From Saprospiraceae bacterium (GTDB lineage Bacteria > Bacteroidota > Bacteroidia > Chitinophagales > Saprospiraceae), in contig JADJPZ010000004.1 in NCBI GenBank assembly GCA_016713025.1, positions 2,666,001-2,730,000 on the forward strand: a stretch of 64,000 nucleotides of DNA, given 5' to 3'. Below the pieces are notes generated by a model. It saw only the letters and a list, made by a program, of their open reading frames with translations, made no database searches and had not been told where the DNA came from. Shown one piece after another: positions 7,283 to 17,259 of the stretch. Both the position numbers and the translations under genes were made by a program. Numbering within the stretch: position 1 is the first letter of the stretch; every line of letters starts with the position of its first letter.

Positions 7283-8785
7283 TTAATTCCTTATATTTTT
7301 TTCCAATAATCTTAAAATAATTTGCCATAATTCTTCATACGGAAGGATTTCGACCATATTGCTTTTTTCGTCTGTCATAAAGGTAAGAGCTTCCATTTTT
7401 GCATAAATGTTTTTTGTATGAGCTTTTACTCTGATCGGGTGAAAGCCTACCTCTGCCATCTTGATAAGCAATTTGATAAAATAAAATGATCTTATTGCTT
7501 CCTTCTTGTTTAAATATTTATAGATATATTGGTTCAGTGTCTCTGTCAACGCATAGATACTATCATATTTGCGTTTCAGGAGTAAAAAAAGAATCTTGAG
7601 TATGATGATCTGTATATGCAATCCTGCTTTATCTTTAGTATAGAAAGCAATACTATTTAAAAATTTGTTACTATTGAATGTATTTATATGGGCTACATCC
7701 AGTTTGTTCCTATCAAGTATTTTTGCTTCTAATAGAAACTGAATAAAAGCTTCTCTTATCTTCCATTGCTCTTCTACTATAGGAATTTTGTTTAGGTTTT
7801 TATGGTCTATCCGGGATTTGTACAAGCTAAAAAGTTCATTATAAAATTGACCTCTGAGCAGGATAGTAAAGTAGTTTAATGCATCTTCAAACCAAAGCCT
7901 GTGGCCCTCGGGAGCGATAGATAGTGCAGTTTTATATTCTTTGGCAGCAGCATCATACTGTTTTAGATGAAAATAAGAAAGGCCTACATTGATGATACAT
8001 CGGTATCTCATCATTTTGTCGTTGGTAAACATAGTATCGCAACTCTGAATACCTTCCCTTGCGACCATTAAACCTAGATTAAATTGACCAGTGAGCAAGT
8101 AATAAAAATTTGCAGTAGAAAAATATGTAAAGTGGATTTTCCATGAATTATGTTTTTCCTTTAGTACTTTAAGTTCTTCCAGCATACTGTTGACTTCTTT
8201 TATTTTCTCTGTATTAAATCCACCCTTTGCCAAAACATACCAATTTGAAATGGTCGCATTGTATCTCATTGCTATATTCTCGGCGTGGTATATTTCTGAT
8301 AACAGCAGGTTTTCTTCTTTCATTTTGAAAAAAATAATATTATCAGGCTGTACAAATCCATAGAAATTCATGAGAATGTTTGTCAAGGGTATAGCTGATT
8401 CGGTAAGATAGTTCTCTTTACAAAAAGCTAAATTTTTCTCAGCTAATCTAACAGCTTCCTTTTGATATCCATTTTTATATAATGAAGTGATGATAAGATT
8501 GTTTTTATCAGCTACGAGTGAGCGCATACTGAAATTGTCAAAATTTTTAGACGAGCCGGATGCCACAAAGATATCATCCTGCAGCTTCTGTTCCAATCTG
8601 TGCTTCAGTACCCGAAATTCCGTATTTTTATCTTTGTTGCCATACAACTGAAAGCAAACATCAACATCAGATATCCCAGGATTTTGGCGCAATAACTCTT
8701 CAAAAGCATCTAACTTCTTCCCGTAGTTAGTATTCGACTCTTTAAGATTGATCTTTATTTTGAATAATGCCTGAATCAACTCCAT
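7283..8785 (-). CDS. Hypothetical TPR-like helical protein
   Basis: A 500-residue cytoplasmic protein with no signal peptide or membrane helix. It is almost entirely helical, with one clear TPR-like unit around residues 263-296 (CIINVGLSYFHLKQYDAAAK followed by EYKTALSIAP) and degenerate repeats elsewhere. An N-terminal segment near residues 40-70 mentions no recognised domain. Proteins of this kind are frequent in Saprospiria-like genomes but have no known role. It stands alone between repeat-rich spacers. I do not recognise a function. Confidence 0.6.
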   Translation of the reverse strand: MELIQALFKIKINLKESNTNYGKKLDAFEELLRQNPGISDVDVCFQLYGNKDKNTEFRVLKHRLEQKLQDDIFVASGSSKNFDNFSMRSLVADKNNLIITSLYKNGYQKEAVRLAEKNLAFCKENYLTESAIPLTNILMNFYGFVQPDNIIFFKMKEENLLLSEIYHAENIAMRYNATISNWYVLAKGGFNTEKIKEVNSMLEELKVLKEKHNSWKIHFTYFSTANFYYLLTGQFNLGLMVAREGIQSCDTMFTNDKMMRYRCIINVGLSYFHLKQYDAAAKEYKTALSIAPEGHRLWFEDALNYFTILLRGQFYNELFSLYKSRIDHKNLNKIPIVEEQWKIREAFIQFLLEAKILDRNKLDVAHINTFNSNKFLNSIAFYTKDKAGLHIQIIILKILFLLLKRKYDSIYALTETLNQYIYKYLNKKEAIRSFYFIKLLIKMAEVGFHPIRVKAHTKNIYAKMEALTFMTDEKSNMVEILPYEELWQIILRLLEKNIRN

Positions 8786-9006
8786 ATATGCAAGTAAAAA
8801 AGCGTATTAAATAAAAAAATGTGAATTTACAAAATTCATTATTTAGAATGTAAATATAACACTAATAATCAAGTATTTAGTGTGATACGTAAGTATAATA
8901 TTGTCATTTTTAAATGTAACATTTGACGTATATTCTTAAGCAAAACAGAAGCGACACTCATCTACTTTTGCTATTGTTTAATAATTAAATATTTCTTTGC
9001 TATGGC
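8786..9006. other. AT-rich spacer, nothing recognised
   Basis: Upstream region of the TPR-like gene, without an ORF, hairpin or strong -7 box that I can support. It runs into repeat element B3. Confidence 0.4.
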
Positions 9007-9162
9007 TGTATGACTGAACGGTGCGACAGCAAAATTGAGTGGGAGCTCAATTTAGTGAAGGAACCGTCAGCACACCTGACGGCATGGTCATGTTGTTTCA
9101 TAGGTCAGAATACAGTAATTTTGGTCTGGAATAGGAAATTCATTTTAGATTTTTAGGTATTA
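9007..9162. repeat. MITE-like element B3, truncated copy
   Basis: A near-identical copy (about five mismatches in 156 bases) of the right half of element B1, starting at TGTATGACTGAACGG and ending with the same right terminal inverted repeat. The left terminal repeat and the long hairpin are absent, so it is an incomplete copy. It ends 28 bases before the CPBP protease gene. Confidence 0.8.
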
Positions 9163-9190
9163 CGCAACAACAATAATAAAGGCTGATAAT

Positions 9191-10030
9191 ATGAAAGACA
9201 TAAAAGATAATTTACTGATATTGGTGGTCATGACTATAATTAATTTGACCGTACTTTGGAATTACATCGCTAATGGAGAGACTAAACACGGGGTAGGATA
9301 TTTTATATTTTTCTATGTAGCTATTTTGACAATTCACTTTTTTACAAAAAAAATTCCACCTTTAATAGATATAGAAGTAAAACATCCTAAACATGAGCTA
9401 TTAGTTGCAACTCTATTTTCAATATTGGGTTTGCTCTTTTTGAGCTTGAATTTTATGCAAAAGTCAGGTGTAATACAAAAAAATTTATTTACATCAGTTC
9501 CTATTTTACTTGGATCGTTTCTCTTTTCTACTCCATTAGGGATATTGATCTATTTATTACTGAAAAAATATAAAATTTTGCAACTTGGGTTCACAATTAA
9601 ACCATTGATTTATTTTTTGCTTGGTGCATTAATTTATGGATTGACAGGGCTTTTTGCATATGTTTTTAACGAAGACGGCATTATTTGGAAAGAAGGCCTG
9701 CAAGAACTTGGCGGTGTAGCGGGGATTTTTGTTCAAGGAATAATAGGTGCCGCTTTATTCGAAGAATTTAGTCGATTTGTCATTCAGTCAAGATTTGAAA
9801 AAATCATTAAAACTTCCGGGATAAGTATTCTTTTTGCAACAGCCATTTGGGCTTTTATGCACTTTCCTGTCACTGTTTATAAAGGAGCAAACATATCATA
9901 CACCATTGTATATTGCATTCAAATCATACCACTGGGTTTTGTTTGGGGATATCTGACACAGAGAACAAAATCTATTCTTCCTTCTACTCTTATTCATGGT
10001 CTAAACTTATGGGGATTTCAGAATGGTTAA
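9191..10030 (+). CDS. CPBP-family intramembrane metalloprotease
   Basis: Membrane protein of 279 residues with about eight hydrophobic helices. It carries the CPBP (CAAX protease/bacteriocin-processing) motifs: Glu191-Glu192-x2-Arg195 (EEFSR), His224 in FMH after WA, and a C-terminal HGLN. These residues bind metal and water in the glutamic-type intramembrane protease fold. The substrate is unknown; family members act in prenyl-protein processing, bacteriocin immunity or protein maturation. The start ATG lies just after element B3, which must supply or abut its promoter. Confidence 0.85.
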   Translation: MKDIKDNLLILVVMTIINLTVLWNYIANGETKHGVGYFIFFYVAILTIHFFTKKIPPLIDIEVKHPKHELLVATLFSILGLLFLSLNFMQKSGVIQKNLFTSVPILLGSFLFSTPLGILIYLLLKKYKILQLGFTIKPLIYFLLGALIYGLTGLFAYVFNEDGIIWKEGLQELGGVAGIFVQGIIGAALFEEFSRFVIQSRFEKIIKTSGISILFATAIWAFMHFPVTVYKGANISYTIVYCIQIIPLGFVWGYLTQRTKSILPSTLIHGLNLWGFQNG

Positions 10031-10173
10031 TCCTTTGAAATGAGAGTTAAAGCCTTTTGATGAGATAAGACTTCAATATAAAAGTATGAGCCCGACCTAC
10101 TTAATCGAACATAAGGATAAATTTAAGTATAAGACACCTCAGATCTGATTCATAAATCCTATTAAAAAAAATC
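10031..10173. other. Spacer before repeat A, nothing recognised
   Basis: Short region downstream of the CPBP gene leading into the dispersed repeat. I see no gene and no clear terminator. Confidence 0.35.
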
Positions 10174-10646
10174 GGGTGTATTTCATTTTTTCGCCTCACA
10201 TTAAAAAAATCATCAATTTTTTTTTCGATTCAGTCAAGATGCCTTAATATATTGTATCGTAGCTAAAAGTTGCGACGAACAAACGATGCTTTAGAGACAT
10301 GATCCTGCAGATAAATTACTCCCGCCTATCGGGGCAGGAGCGTAGCTCTGTCATCTTTGTAGAAAACATTAGCACCTGAAACATAAGGGGCGTAGCCCTG
10401 ACATCTTATATTTACCACATCTCTTAAGATCACAGGGCTACGCCCCTACTTGATGGTGTGTGGATATTTTTGCTACAAAGATCTCAGGACTACGTCCCTA
10501 TATTAATCTCGGACATAAAGATTAGAGATAATAGAAGGGTGTATTTCATTTTTTCGCATCACATTAAAAATCATCAATTTTTTTTTCGATTCAGGCAAGA
10601 TGCCTTAATATATTGCATCGTAGCTAAAAGCTACGACGAACAAACG
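10174..10646. repeat. Dispersed repeat A, copy 1, with duplicated end module
   Basis: The unit at 10174-10536 is repeated at 55685-56054 with high identity. Its first ~112 bases (GGGTGTATTTCATTTTTTCG ... ACGAACAAACG) recur again at 10537-10646, so the first copy is flanked by a direct repeat. Internally it has G/C-rich motifs such as GGGGCGTAGCCCTGACATC and its inverse CAGGGCTACGCCCC at 10432-10445, which can form a long hairpin. No credible ORF is present. Confidence 0.8.
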
Positions 10647-10677
10647 TTGGTTTTTTGTTGATATATTGATACATTTG
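10647..10677 (+). promoter_or_regulatory. Bacteroidota-type promoter for the MFS gene
   Basis: TTG at 10647-10649, a 20-base spacer, then TACATTTG at 10670-10677 match the Bacteroidota primary sigma consensus. The -33 element touches the end of the dispersed repeat. The start codon is 18 bases after the -7 box. Confidence 0.6.
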
Positions 10678-10694
10678 CACGGATTACATCATTT

Positions 10695-11915
10695 ATGATA
10701 AAAAAAGACGCTGCTATAGGTTTTATTTTTGCTACCCTTTTACTGGATGTGATTGGGTTTGGGATCATCATTCCTGTTTTGCCCAGGTTGCTTTCAGAGA
10801 TGCTAGGTATAGGCATCAATGAAGCCAGCAAATACGGTGGTTATCTTCTTTTTGCATTTGCAGTAGCTCAGTTTATTTTTTCACCGGTGATTGGCAACCT
10901 TAGTGATCAGTATGGCAGAAGACCGGTTTTGTTATTATCTTTATTGGGATTCAGTATTGATTATCTCATCCTTGCATTTGCACCTGATTTCTGGTGGTTT
11001 TTTATAGGAAGAATCATTGCCGGTATCACGGGGGCAAGTTTTACCACAGCGGCTGCTTACATTGCAGATATCAGCACTCCCGAGACCCGTTCAAAAAATT
11101 TTGGTATGATAGGCGCTGCATTTGGATTGGGTTTTATCATTGGACCACTTCTGGGAGGTGTGCTCGGGCAGTTTGGCGTTAAAATCCCCTTTTATGTAGC
11201 CGCAGCACTGAGTTTTATGAACTTTTTGTATGGGTACTTTATTCTTCCGGAATCCCTGCCGTTGGACAAGCGCCGCAAATTTGATATAAAAAGGGCTAAT
11301 CCATGGGGCTCATTAGTACATATTGGCAAATATAAGAATGTCAGATATTTGCTACTTGCGTATTTCTTTTTGTATGTGGGTTCGCATGCTGTCCAAAGCA
11401 CCTGGAATTACTTCACAATGTACAGATTTGGATGGAGCGAAGCCATGGTGGGGTATTCACTCGCCATTGTAGGCATCCTGGTGGCATCGGTTCAGGCTAT
11501 GCTTGCCCAAAAATCGGCTCTCTTTTTCGGACTTGAGCGTAGTATTGTCATCGGATTTGGTCTGTATACGGCAGGTATGTTTTTATTTTCCATCGCCAAT
11601 CAGTCTTGGATGTTATTTTTATTTTTAATCCCTTATTGTTTTGGAGGTATCGCCATGCCTAATCTTCAGTCATATATGGTAGGTAAAGTGGAGCCCAATC
11701 AGCAAGGCGAACTGCAAGGGACGTTGACCAGCCTCATGAGTATTACGACCATCATTGGCCCAATCATGATGACCAGCATTTTTTATTACTTCACTACTGG
11801 ATTAGCCCCATTTGCATTTCCAGGCATTGCTTTTTTTGTTGGAGGAATTTTGATGGGTATCAGTTTGATCATCACTTGGAAAGTACTGTTGCCTAAAGCT
11901 CCTAAATGGTATTAA
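10695..11915 (+). CDS. TetA-like MFS drug/proton antiporter
   Basis: A 406-residue twelve-helix major facilitator. The TCR/Tet-type signatures are present: LLDVIGFGIIIPVLP in helix 1, motif A GNLSDQYGRRP at residues 67-77, and GRIIAGITGASFTTAAAYIAD in helix 4-5. Predicted to export a small hydrophobic compound by proton antiport. Chromosomal Bacteroidota members of this group are common and usually have no known resistance phenotype, so tetracycline efflux should not be assumed. It is single and ends at a hairpin terminator shared with the convergent YtxH gene. Confidence 0.85.
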   Translation: MIKKDAAIGFIFATLLLDVIGFGIIIPVLPRLLSEMLGIGINEASKYGGYLLFAFAVAQFIFSPVIGNLSDQYGRRPVLLLSLLGFSIDYLILAFAPDFWWFFIGRIIAGITGASFTTAAAYIADISTPETRSKNFGMIGAAFGLGFIIGPLLGGVLGQFGVKIPFYVAAALSFMNFLYGYFILPESLPLDKRRKFDIKRANPWGSLVHIGKYKNVRYLLLAYFFLYVGSHAVQSTWNYFTMYRFGWSEAMVGYSLAIVGILVASVQAMLAQKSALFFGLERSIVIGFGLYTAGMFLFSIANQSWMLFLFLIPYCFGGIAMPNLQSYMVGKVEPNQQGELQGTLTSLMSITTIIGPIMMTSIFYYFTTGLAPFAFPGIAFFVGGILMGISLIITWKVLLPKAPKWY

Positions 11916-11988
11916 CAGAAATTTTTTGTCAGCTTAACCTGACAGTTCTCTACCTACCAAATCTTAAGTCAATATTGATTATATAAAA

Positions 11989-12018
11989 AAATCTGGCAAA
12001 ACGGGTCTTGCCAGATTT
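11989..12018. terminator. Bidirectional terminator between MFS and YtxH genes
   Basis: AAATCTGGCAA at 11989-11999 pairs perfectly with TTGCCAGATTT at 12008-12018 across an eight-base loop. It is preceded by an A-run and lies between convergent genes. Confidence 0.75.
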
Positions 12019-12064
12019 CATTCATGAGTCATATTTTCCAATCATCAAAAACTCGCAATGTATT

Positions 12065-12349
12065 CTAATTCATTCTTGCGTTTTCAGTGTGCTCCAAACG
12101 TGTATTTTCAGTTTTTTTCTTCAATTCAGTTGCCATTTTACTGGCTTCTTCTTTGATAGCTTCCATTTTTTTGTTTACAGTTTCGACCACGTCCGTAAAT
12201 TTAGCATTCAGGTCTTCACCAACATCGTTGGTTTTTTTTGAAAGTTTTGCCCTGGTGACACTACCTTTATCCGGAGCAAATAAAACACCAAGTATTGCAC
12301 CGACTCCAATAGCACTCAGGATACCGAAAAGTATTCTACCGATTCTCAT
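12065..12349 (-). CDS. YtxH domain protein
   Basis: A 94-residue protein with an N-terminal glycine-rich membrane helix (FGILSAIGVGAILGVLFAP) followed by the DKG motif and a lysine/glutamate-rich helix. This is the YtxH pattern (PF12732), a family linked to general stress in Gram-positives and widespread in Bacteroidota without a proven role. The C-terminal part is predicted coiled coil. Monocistronic; shares its terminator with the convergent MFS gene. Confidence 0.85.
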   Translation of the reverse strand: MRIGRILFGILSAIGVGAILGVLFAPDKGSVTRAKLSKKTNDVGEDLNAKFTDVVETVNKKMEAIKEEASKMATELKKKTENTRLEHTENARMN

Positions 12350-12548
12350 TTTAATATTATTTTAATCAAATGAAGAAATATCAGGAATATTCTCCTTAAA
12401 ACTATTAACCCTGATTTGATTATCCCTACTATTGAGATAACCCTACATTGGAAATTTCAAAGATCTACATCCTTTGTCAAAACAAATATATATCAAAAAA
12501 AATGAATTGCTAGGTGACGTGGGTCATATAAGCACATGATAAATATCA

Positions 12549-13679
12549 TCAAAATATCCTCATTACCAAATCAGATAGTTTTGCTGCTTCAAGCTCCCAG
12601 TTGTGAAACTGTTTTGCCTTCATGCATTCCGTATGCATATGCTCAAGTTTTTCTTTGTTTTTGAGCATTGAGTTGATCGCGTGGGCAATCTTATCCTCAC
12701 TTAAACCATCTATAGTGATGCCTACTTCATATTTATTTATAATATGGCGATACTCAGGAAAATCCATATTGACAGATGGTAATCCTGCATGCATATAATC
12801 AAAAAATTTATTGGCCAATGAGTAATAATAACTCTCACTGCTTGAATCCAGCAAATTAATACCTATTGTTGCTTGCTCCAACAGGGTTTTTGTTTCATTT
12901 GGATTTTTCCCTCCTTTAAAAATGATGTTTCGGCATGCTTCCGACTCCTCAGCCATCTTTTTAAGCTCGCTGGTGATGTCTCCTTCCCCAACTATCCATA
13001 ATACAGCATCAGGAATATGTTTCATACTTTTTATCATTTGATCAAGTCCGCGTCCCTTATTAAGCATACCTACATAAATGATGACAGGTACATTATTAGT
13101 GACAGGTACTTCATTTTGAAGATGCGCTTCCTTTATTGATTCAAGATATGGAACATTATACAAAGCAGTGAAGGAGACAGCCCATTTTTCACTCATCAGT
13201 TTTGCAAGTGCATCACCGACAGTGATGTGAGCATCAGACTTAGGGATAAAGTTTTTTTCAATGATTGACCATACCCACCTGACAAATGGCTTATGAATGA
13301 GTTCAGGTACTTTTGTAAAATATTCATGAGCATCAAAGATTTGGCGGCATCGTTTCATCCACTTTACTACACCTCCTGCAAGCAATGTATCGGTATCTAC
13401 CGAATAGATGATGTCATTTTTACCGATATTTCTGAACAAAAAATACGTCAAACGAAGATTGTACACAAGGTAGAAAGAAAATCCTTTTTCAAAAAAACAA
13501 TGTAATCTGACCTGATGAAACTGTTTATGCTCCAAAGGCAATGATATTTTTCGCTTTCTTCCCACCAAAATTACCTGATGCCCCATATCGGACAGCGTAT
13601 TGCAAATCCTGATCATCCTATTATCCTGAATGAGGTCATTAGTGACGGTACAAATGATTTTTTTTGATACCTCTTTCAT
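12549..13679 (-). CDS. Glycosyltransferase, GT4-type
   Basis: A 376-residue GT-B fold enzyme. The N-terminal half has the acceptor-domain opening ICTVTNDLIQDNRMIRICNTL and the C-terminal half has the donor-binding region, with VPVIIYVGMLNKGRGLD, the IVGEGDITSELK stretch and an ExxxYY/YxxANKFFDYMHAGLP segment as in GT4. It should transfer a nucleotide-activated sugar to a cell-surface glycan or lipid; acceptor unknown. The start codon directly follows the recQ stop (TAAATG), so it is likely translated by coupling to recQ, an unrelated function. Confidence 0.8.
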   Translation of the reverse strand: MKEVSKKIICTVTNDLIQDNRMIRICNTLSDMGHQVILVGRKRKISLPLEHKQFHQVRLHCFFEKGFSFYLVYNLRLTYFLFRNIGKNDIIYSVDTDTLLAGGVVKWMKRCRQIFDAHEYFTKVPELIHKPFVRWVWSIIEKNFIPKSDAHITVGDALAKLMSEKWAVSFTALYNVPYLESIKEAHLQNEVPVTNNVPVIIYVGMLNKGRGLDQMIKSMKHIPDAVLWIVGEGDITSELKKMAEESEACRNIIFKGGKNPNETKTLLEQATIGINLLDSSSESYYYSLANKFFDYMHAGLPSVNMDFPEYRHIINKYEVGITIDGLSEDKIAHAINSMLKNKEKLEHMHTECMKAKQFHNWELEAAKLSDLVMRIF

Positions 13680-15583
13680 TTAAGCTGGGGGAAATATAAG
13701 TCCGGAATTGTCGATCAATATTCTGCCTTCGGATTCAAAATCTTTTATGGCCCGCAAGACTCTTTTTCTTTTGTTGAAAGGATACAAATTGACATATTGA
13801 TGGATATCGACTGTTTGTTGACTTGCAGATATCAGGAGATGATTATATAGCTTTTCAAGTTGTTCATCTGTCAGAATGATCTTAGATTTTCCAACACAAA
13901 TATCACAACGACCGCAATCTTCGACCTTTTCTCCAAAATACTCTACCAGGATTTTCTGTCTGCATTTCTCTTCATTTTTGGCATACGTGATCATAGCATT
14001 GAGTCTGTCACCGGCCATTTTTTTGCGCTCCTGATACAATCTTTTATTGATGCTAAAAGAATTTTGTTCAGGTCTGTCCTGCATGAAAGTAATCTGAGGC
14101 TCTGCAGACCTTTGGTTATAGCTGATATATCCTTCTGCCCTTAAGATTTGGAGATAGTGTGTCAGTTGATGTTCCTCCATTCTTAATTCCTGTGCTATTT
14201 TGACCTCGTCAATTTTGACCGGTTCTATAAAAAGGCCTTCATACTTCCTGAGCAGATGGACCATCACTTTGGTTTTAATATTATTTTCTCTGTGCAAAAA
14301 GTCCAGGTACTCCTGATCTGCCAGAATCATCAATCTGGAAGGTTCTTTAAAAGCTTCCGAAAATGCTACCCAACCTTCTTTTTCCAGCATATTCAATATG
14401 TGAAATACTTTTCGTACCGGTAGGTTTAGGTATTCAGCAAAATCAACAATGTGAAAATCATATGTTTCCATCATACCGGCACCATAGGCGACTTTGTGAA
14501 ATCTGCAAAGCCTGTCATAAACGCTGCTGATAATTTCAAGTGATGGATACTGATCTTCATAATTTTTTCTTGCGGCTTCGGCATCAGATGCATCTGCGAC
14601 GATGACCGCAAAAGCAGGCAAACCATCACGCCCTGCCCTACCCGCTTCCTGATAATACTCTTCGATACTTGGAGCTATATCCATATGAATCACCAATCTC
14701 ACATCGGGTTTGTCAATCCCCATTCCGAATGCATTGGTTGAGACCATCAGCCGGACTTTGTTTTGCATCCAGGCTTGTTGGTTTTTTTCCCTTATTGATT
14801 TTTCCATACCACCATGGTATGAAGCACAACTGATACCGCTGTAGGTGAGCCATTGAGCTATTTCTATAGTTTCTTTTCTGTTTCTCACATATATTATCGC
14901 ACTACCACGTACCTTATCCAGAATCTGCAAGATTTCGTTCATCTTGTTTTCAGTTTCTATCACCGTAAAACTGAGGTTATCCCGAACAAAACTCTTTTTA
15001 AAGATGGCAACATTTTTCAGACAAAGTTTTTCTGCTATATCCGTAATCACCTTGGGAGTCGCTGTAGCCGTCAAAGCTATCACAGGAACCTTGGGATGTA
15101 TATCACGCAGAAGTGATATGTTAAAATATGATGGTCTGAAGTCATATCCCCACTGTGATATACAATGAGCTTCATCGACTGCTATAAGGCTAATTTTGGC
15201 TTTTGCGATACGAAGTGAAAACATCTCGGATTTGATCCTCTCCGGCGAGATATACAATAATTTGATATCGCCATATACAAAGTCATCCAAAATGGATCTA
15301 TTTGTTGGTAAGTCAGATTGGAATGCAGCGATTTTGCATTGATGTTTCTGACTCTCAATTGATCTACCTGATCCTGCATCAATGCAATAAGGGGTGATAC
15401 AACAATAGTCTTACCTTGAAACATCATGGATGGTACCTGAAAACATACAGACTTGCCACCACCTGTAGGTAATAAAGCTATGGTATCCTGTAGCTTCATC
15501 ACGCTATCAATAATGAGGTCCTGAGGTGATCTGAACTTGTCGTATCCCCAGTACTTTTTCAATATATATGTACTATCTTCCAA
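13680..15583 (-). CDS. recQ: ATP-dependent DNA helicase RecQ (one-base frameshift)
   Basis: The gene is complete but split between two frames. The 5' part holds the Walker A motif (LLPTGGGKSVCFQVP) and motif Ia; the 3' part holds DEAH (AVDEAHCISQWGYDFRPSY), motifs IV-VI and the RQC zinc-binding cysteines (CRQK...CGRCDIC), ending in a short RQC/HRDC-poor tail. One added T in the run read as A4 at 15289-15292 restores a continuous frame through QQIDPFLDDFVYGDIK. Product unwinds recombination and repair intermediates. The only in-frame start upstream of ILKKYWGY is TTG at 15583, just after a stop, so the 5' end deserves care. Confidence 0.85.
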
Positions 15584-15807
15584 TCAAAATGTTAAGTATA
15601 TTAAAATTTCAACTTTTTAGCTTTAAATCCACCAATTAGTCCACACAGACGTAAATCAATTGTAAAAATAAAAAATAATGCTGATTATAGAGCTATTATC
15701 GCCTGCAAGATGCAAACAAGTCGAGATTAAGGAAGATAACCTACCTGACTCACCAAGGATTGGGTAAATTTATTAAGCTTTCTCTTTGAAACGGGTATTG
15801 AAAATGG
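15584..15807. other. Spacer between recQ and DUF6089 gene
   Basis: Upstream region of recQ and downstream region of the DUF6089 gene, both on the minus strand. No gene or clear terminator hairpin was found. Confidence 0.35.
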
Positions 15808-16689
15808 CTAAAATTTCGGGCAAATGACTTTGCTACCCTTTCCAAATCCTCTTCTACCTTTTGAGTCGGCAAGAAGAACATTCACTGTGATGGTTGAAAT
15901 TAAATAATAATCCTTGACCGAGGCTCCTCCCCTTACTGACCCGGTCGGCAATTGAATGGGGTCTGACTGGCCTAAAAATTCATTCATTCTGTTGCCAAGA
16001 TTAGCTGCAAGAACTCCATTACTTGCACTTAGATCATCATAGTTGACATAATTAGTACTGACGTCATCAAGATAATCAGTAAAGGTCCTTCGCATCACTA
16101 CTTCAATACCTAAATTTATTGTTTCTGATAGTATAAACTTTGCTCCACCTCCGAAACACAGTCCTGCACTTAATAAATTGTATTTTGAACCAAATCCCGG
16201 CATTCCCTGACCTTCTGTACCTAATGGCTGTAATCTTACCTCATTACCTCTGTATATGGTAGTTGGGTCAAATCTGAATCCACAAAAACCAATGGTGGCA
16301 TAAGGTAAAAAGACCGAACTACCCTCTTCCATATCATAACCAAATATGTAATATTCTCCCATCACAGCACCCTCGACCAAGGAAGACTTAAAACTGAGGT
16401 TTCGTAAGTTTTGCCAATCAAGTGATGAGTTGGAGTCACTGCCTTTTACCTTACCAAAGACAAGAGATGCTTTGGCCCCAAATTTTTTTTGAAATATTTT
16501 CCTGTAATGCAATTGCAATGCCATTCCACTATTATTGACCACATTGGTAGTGAACGATGGCGCATTCAGGTCTCCCCAATAGGTAGATGCTCCCCAACCA
16601 AATCCAATTTCGCTATATTGGGCATACATTTTATCTGATTTGAAGCCGATAAAAAACACAAATCCCAGTAATAAAAATTTAAACCGCAT
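15808..16689 (-). CDS. DUF6089-type outer-membrane beta-barrel protein
   Basis: A 293-residue exported protein: hydrophobic N-terminus (FLLLGFVFFIGFKSDKMYAQ) with a cleavage site near residue 24, then EIGFGWGASTYWGDLNAP, the characteristic opening of DUF6089 proteins. The remainder alternates short beta-strand patterns and turns, ending near an aromatic residue, as expected for an outer-membrane barrel. Members are common in Bacteroidota and of unknown function. It has a long upstream spacer with no other gene. Confidence 0.75.
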   Translation of the reverse strand: MRFKFLLLGFVFFIGFKSDKMYAQYSEIGFGWGASTYWGDLNAPSFTTNVVNNSGMALQLHYRKIFQKKFGAKASLVFGKVKGSDSNSSLDWQNLRNLSFKSSLVEGAVMGEYYIFGYDMEEGSSVFLPYATIGFCGFRFDPTTIYRGNEVRLQPLGTEGQGMPGFGSKYNLLSAGLCFGGGAKFILSETINLGIEVVMRRTFTDYLDDVSTNYVNYDDLSASNGVLAANLGNRMNEFLGQSDPIQLPTGSVRGGASVKDYYLISTITVNVLLADSKGRRGFGKGSKVICPKF

Positions 16690-17259
16690 AATTTATTTAT
16701 CTGTCAAAAACATCTTCAATATATATAAACACTTCGTTTACAAAATCTTACAAAGCTAATAGTATAGCATTATCAAAATATTTATATTTATATACTATAG
16801 CCAATGAACAATATTCAAAACATTTAACTTTATTGTATTGAAAAATATTATGTATCACCCTAATATTTATAACCAAAAAAATCAATTTGTCTCAGACGTG
16901 CCGTTTATATTCTAAATTGCATGTCAGGTTCAAAAATGAAAAAGTTTATTTTTTTTTGAGGATGAGTTTGTACAATTTTTTATAAATATATATTGATTTC
17001 TTTAACAATTAACAAATTACAATATCAGCGTGTATTTAACAAATTGCACTTTTGCAGTGTTCTTTTTAATAAACGGCAAAAACGTGGTTGAACTGGGCGG
17101 GTTGTCTCAAGTATAGCTTGACAAGCTCTTCAGAGCCTGCCAAGCTATGCTTGGGAATGAGGGTAGCGAGGAAGGAATTTTGAATTTATGCAGTTTGTTA
17201 TACACACAGTATCAGCTTTTTGAAAGTATCAAAAACCTTTAAAATACAAAATAATACAT
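16690..17259. other. Long divergent intergenic region
   Basis: About 570 AT-rich bases between the divergent DUF6089 and subtilase genes. The right part holds the palindromic element at 17100-17155. CTTTTGCAG at 17049-17057 resembles a -7 box but lacks the TA. No ORF or RNA recognised. Confidence 0.4.
17100..17155. repeat. Palindromic element related to 6294-6326
   Basis: CAAGTATAGCTTGACA (17108-17123) pairs with TGCCAAGCTATGCTTG (17138-17153) with two mismatches, around a short loop. Its left arm is the inverted counterpart of 6294-6326, and the right arm matches the same stretch directly. It has no coding potential. Confidence 0.6.

Noticed and set aside
10458..10661. 67-codon ORF on the + strand between the CPBP and MFS genes
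   Set aside because: It lies wholly in dispersed repeat A, crosses the repeat's module boundary and has no conserved protein-like features.
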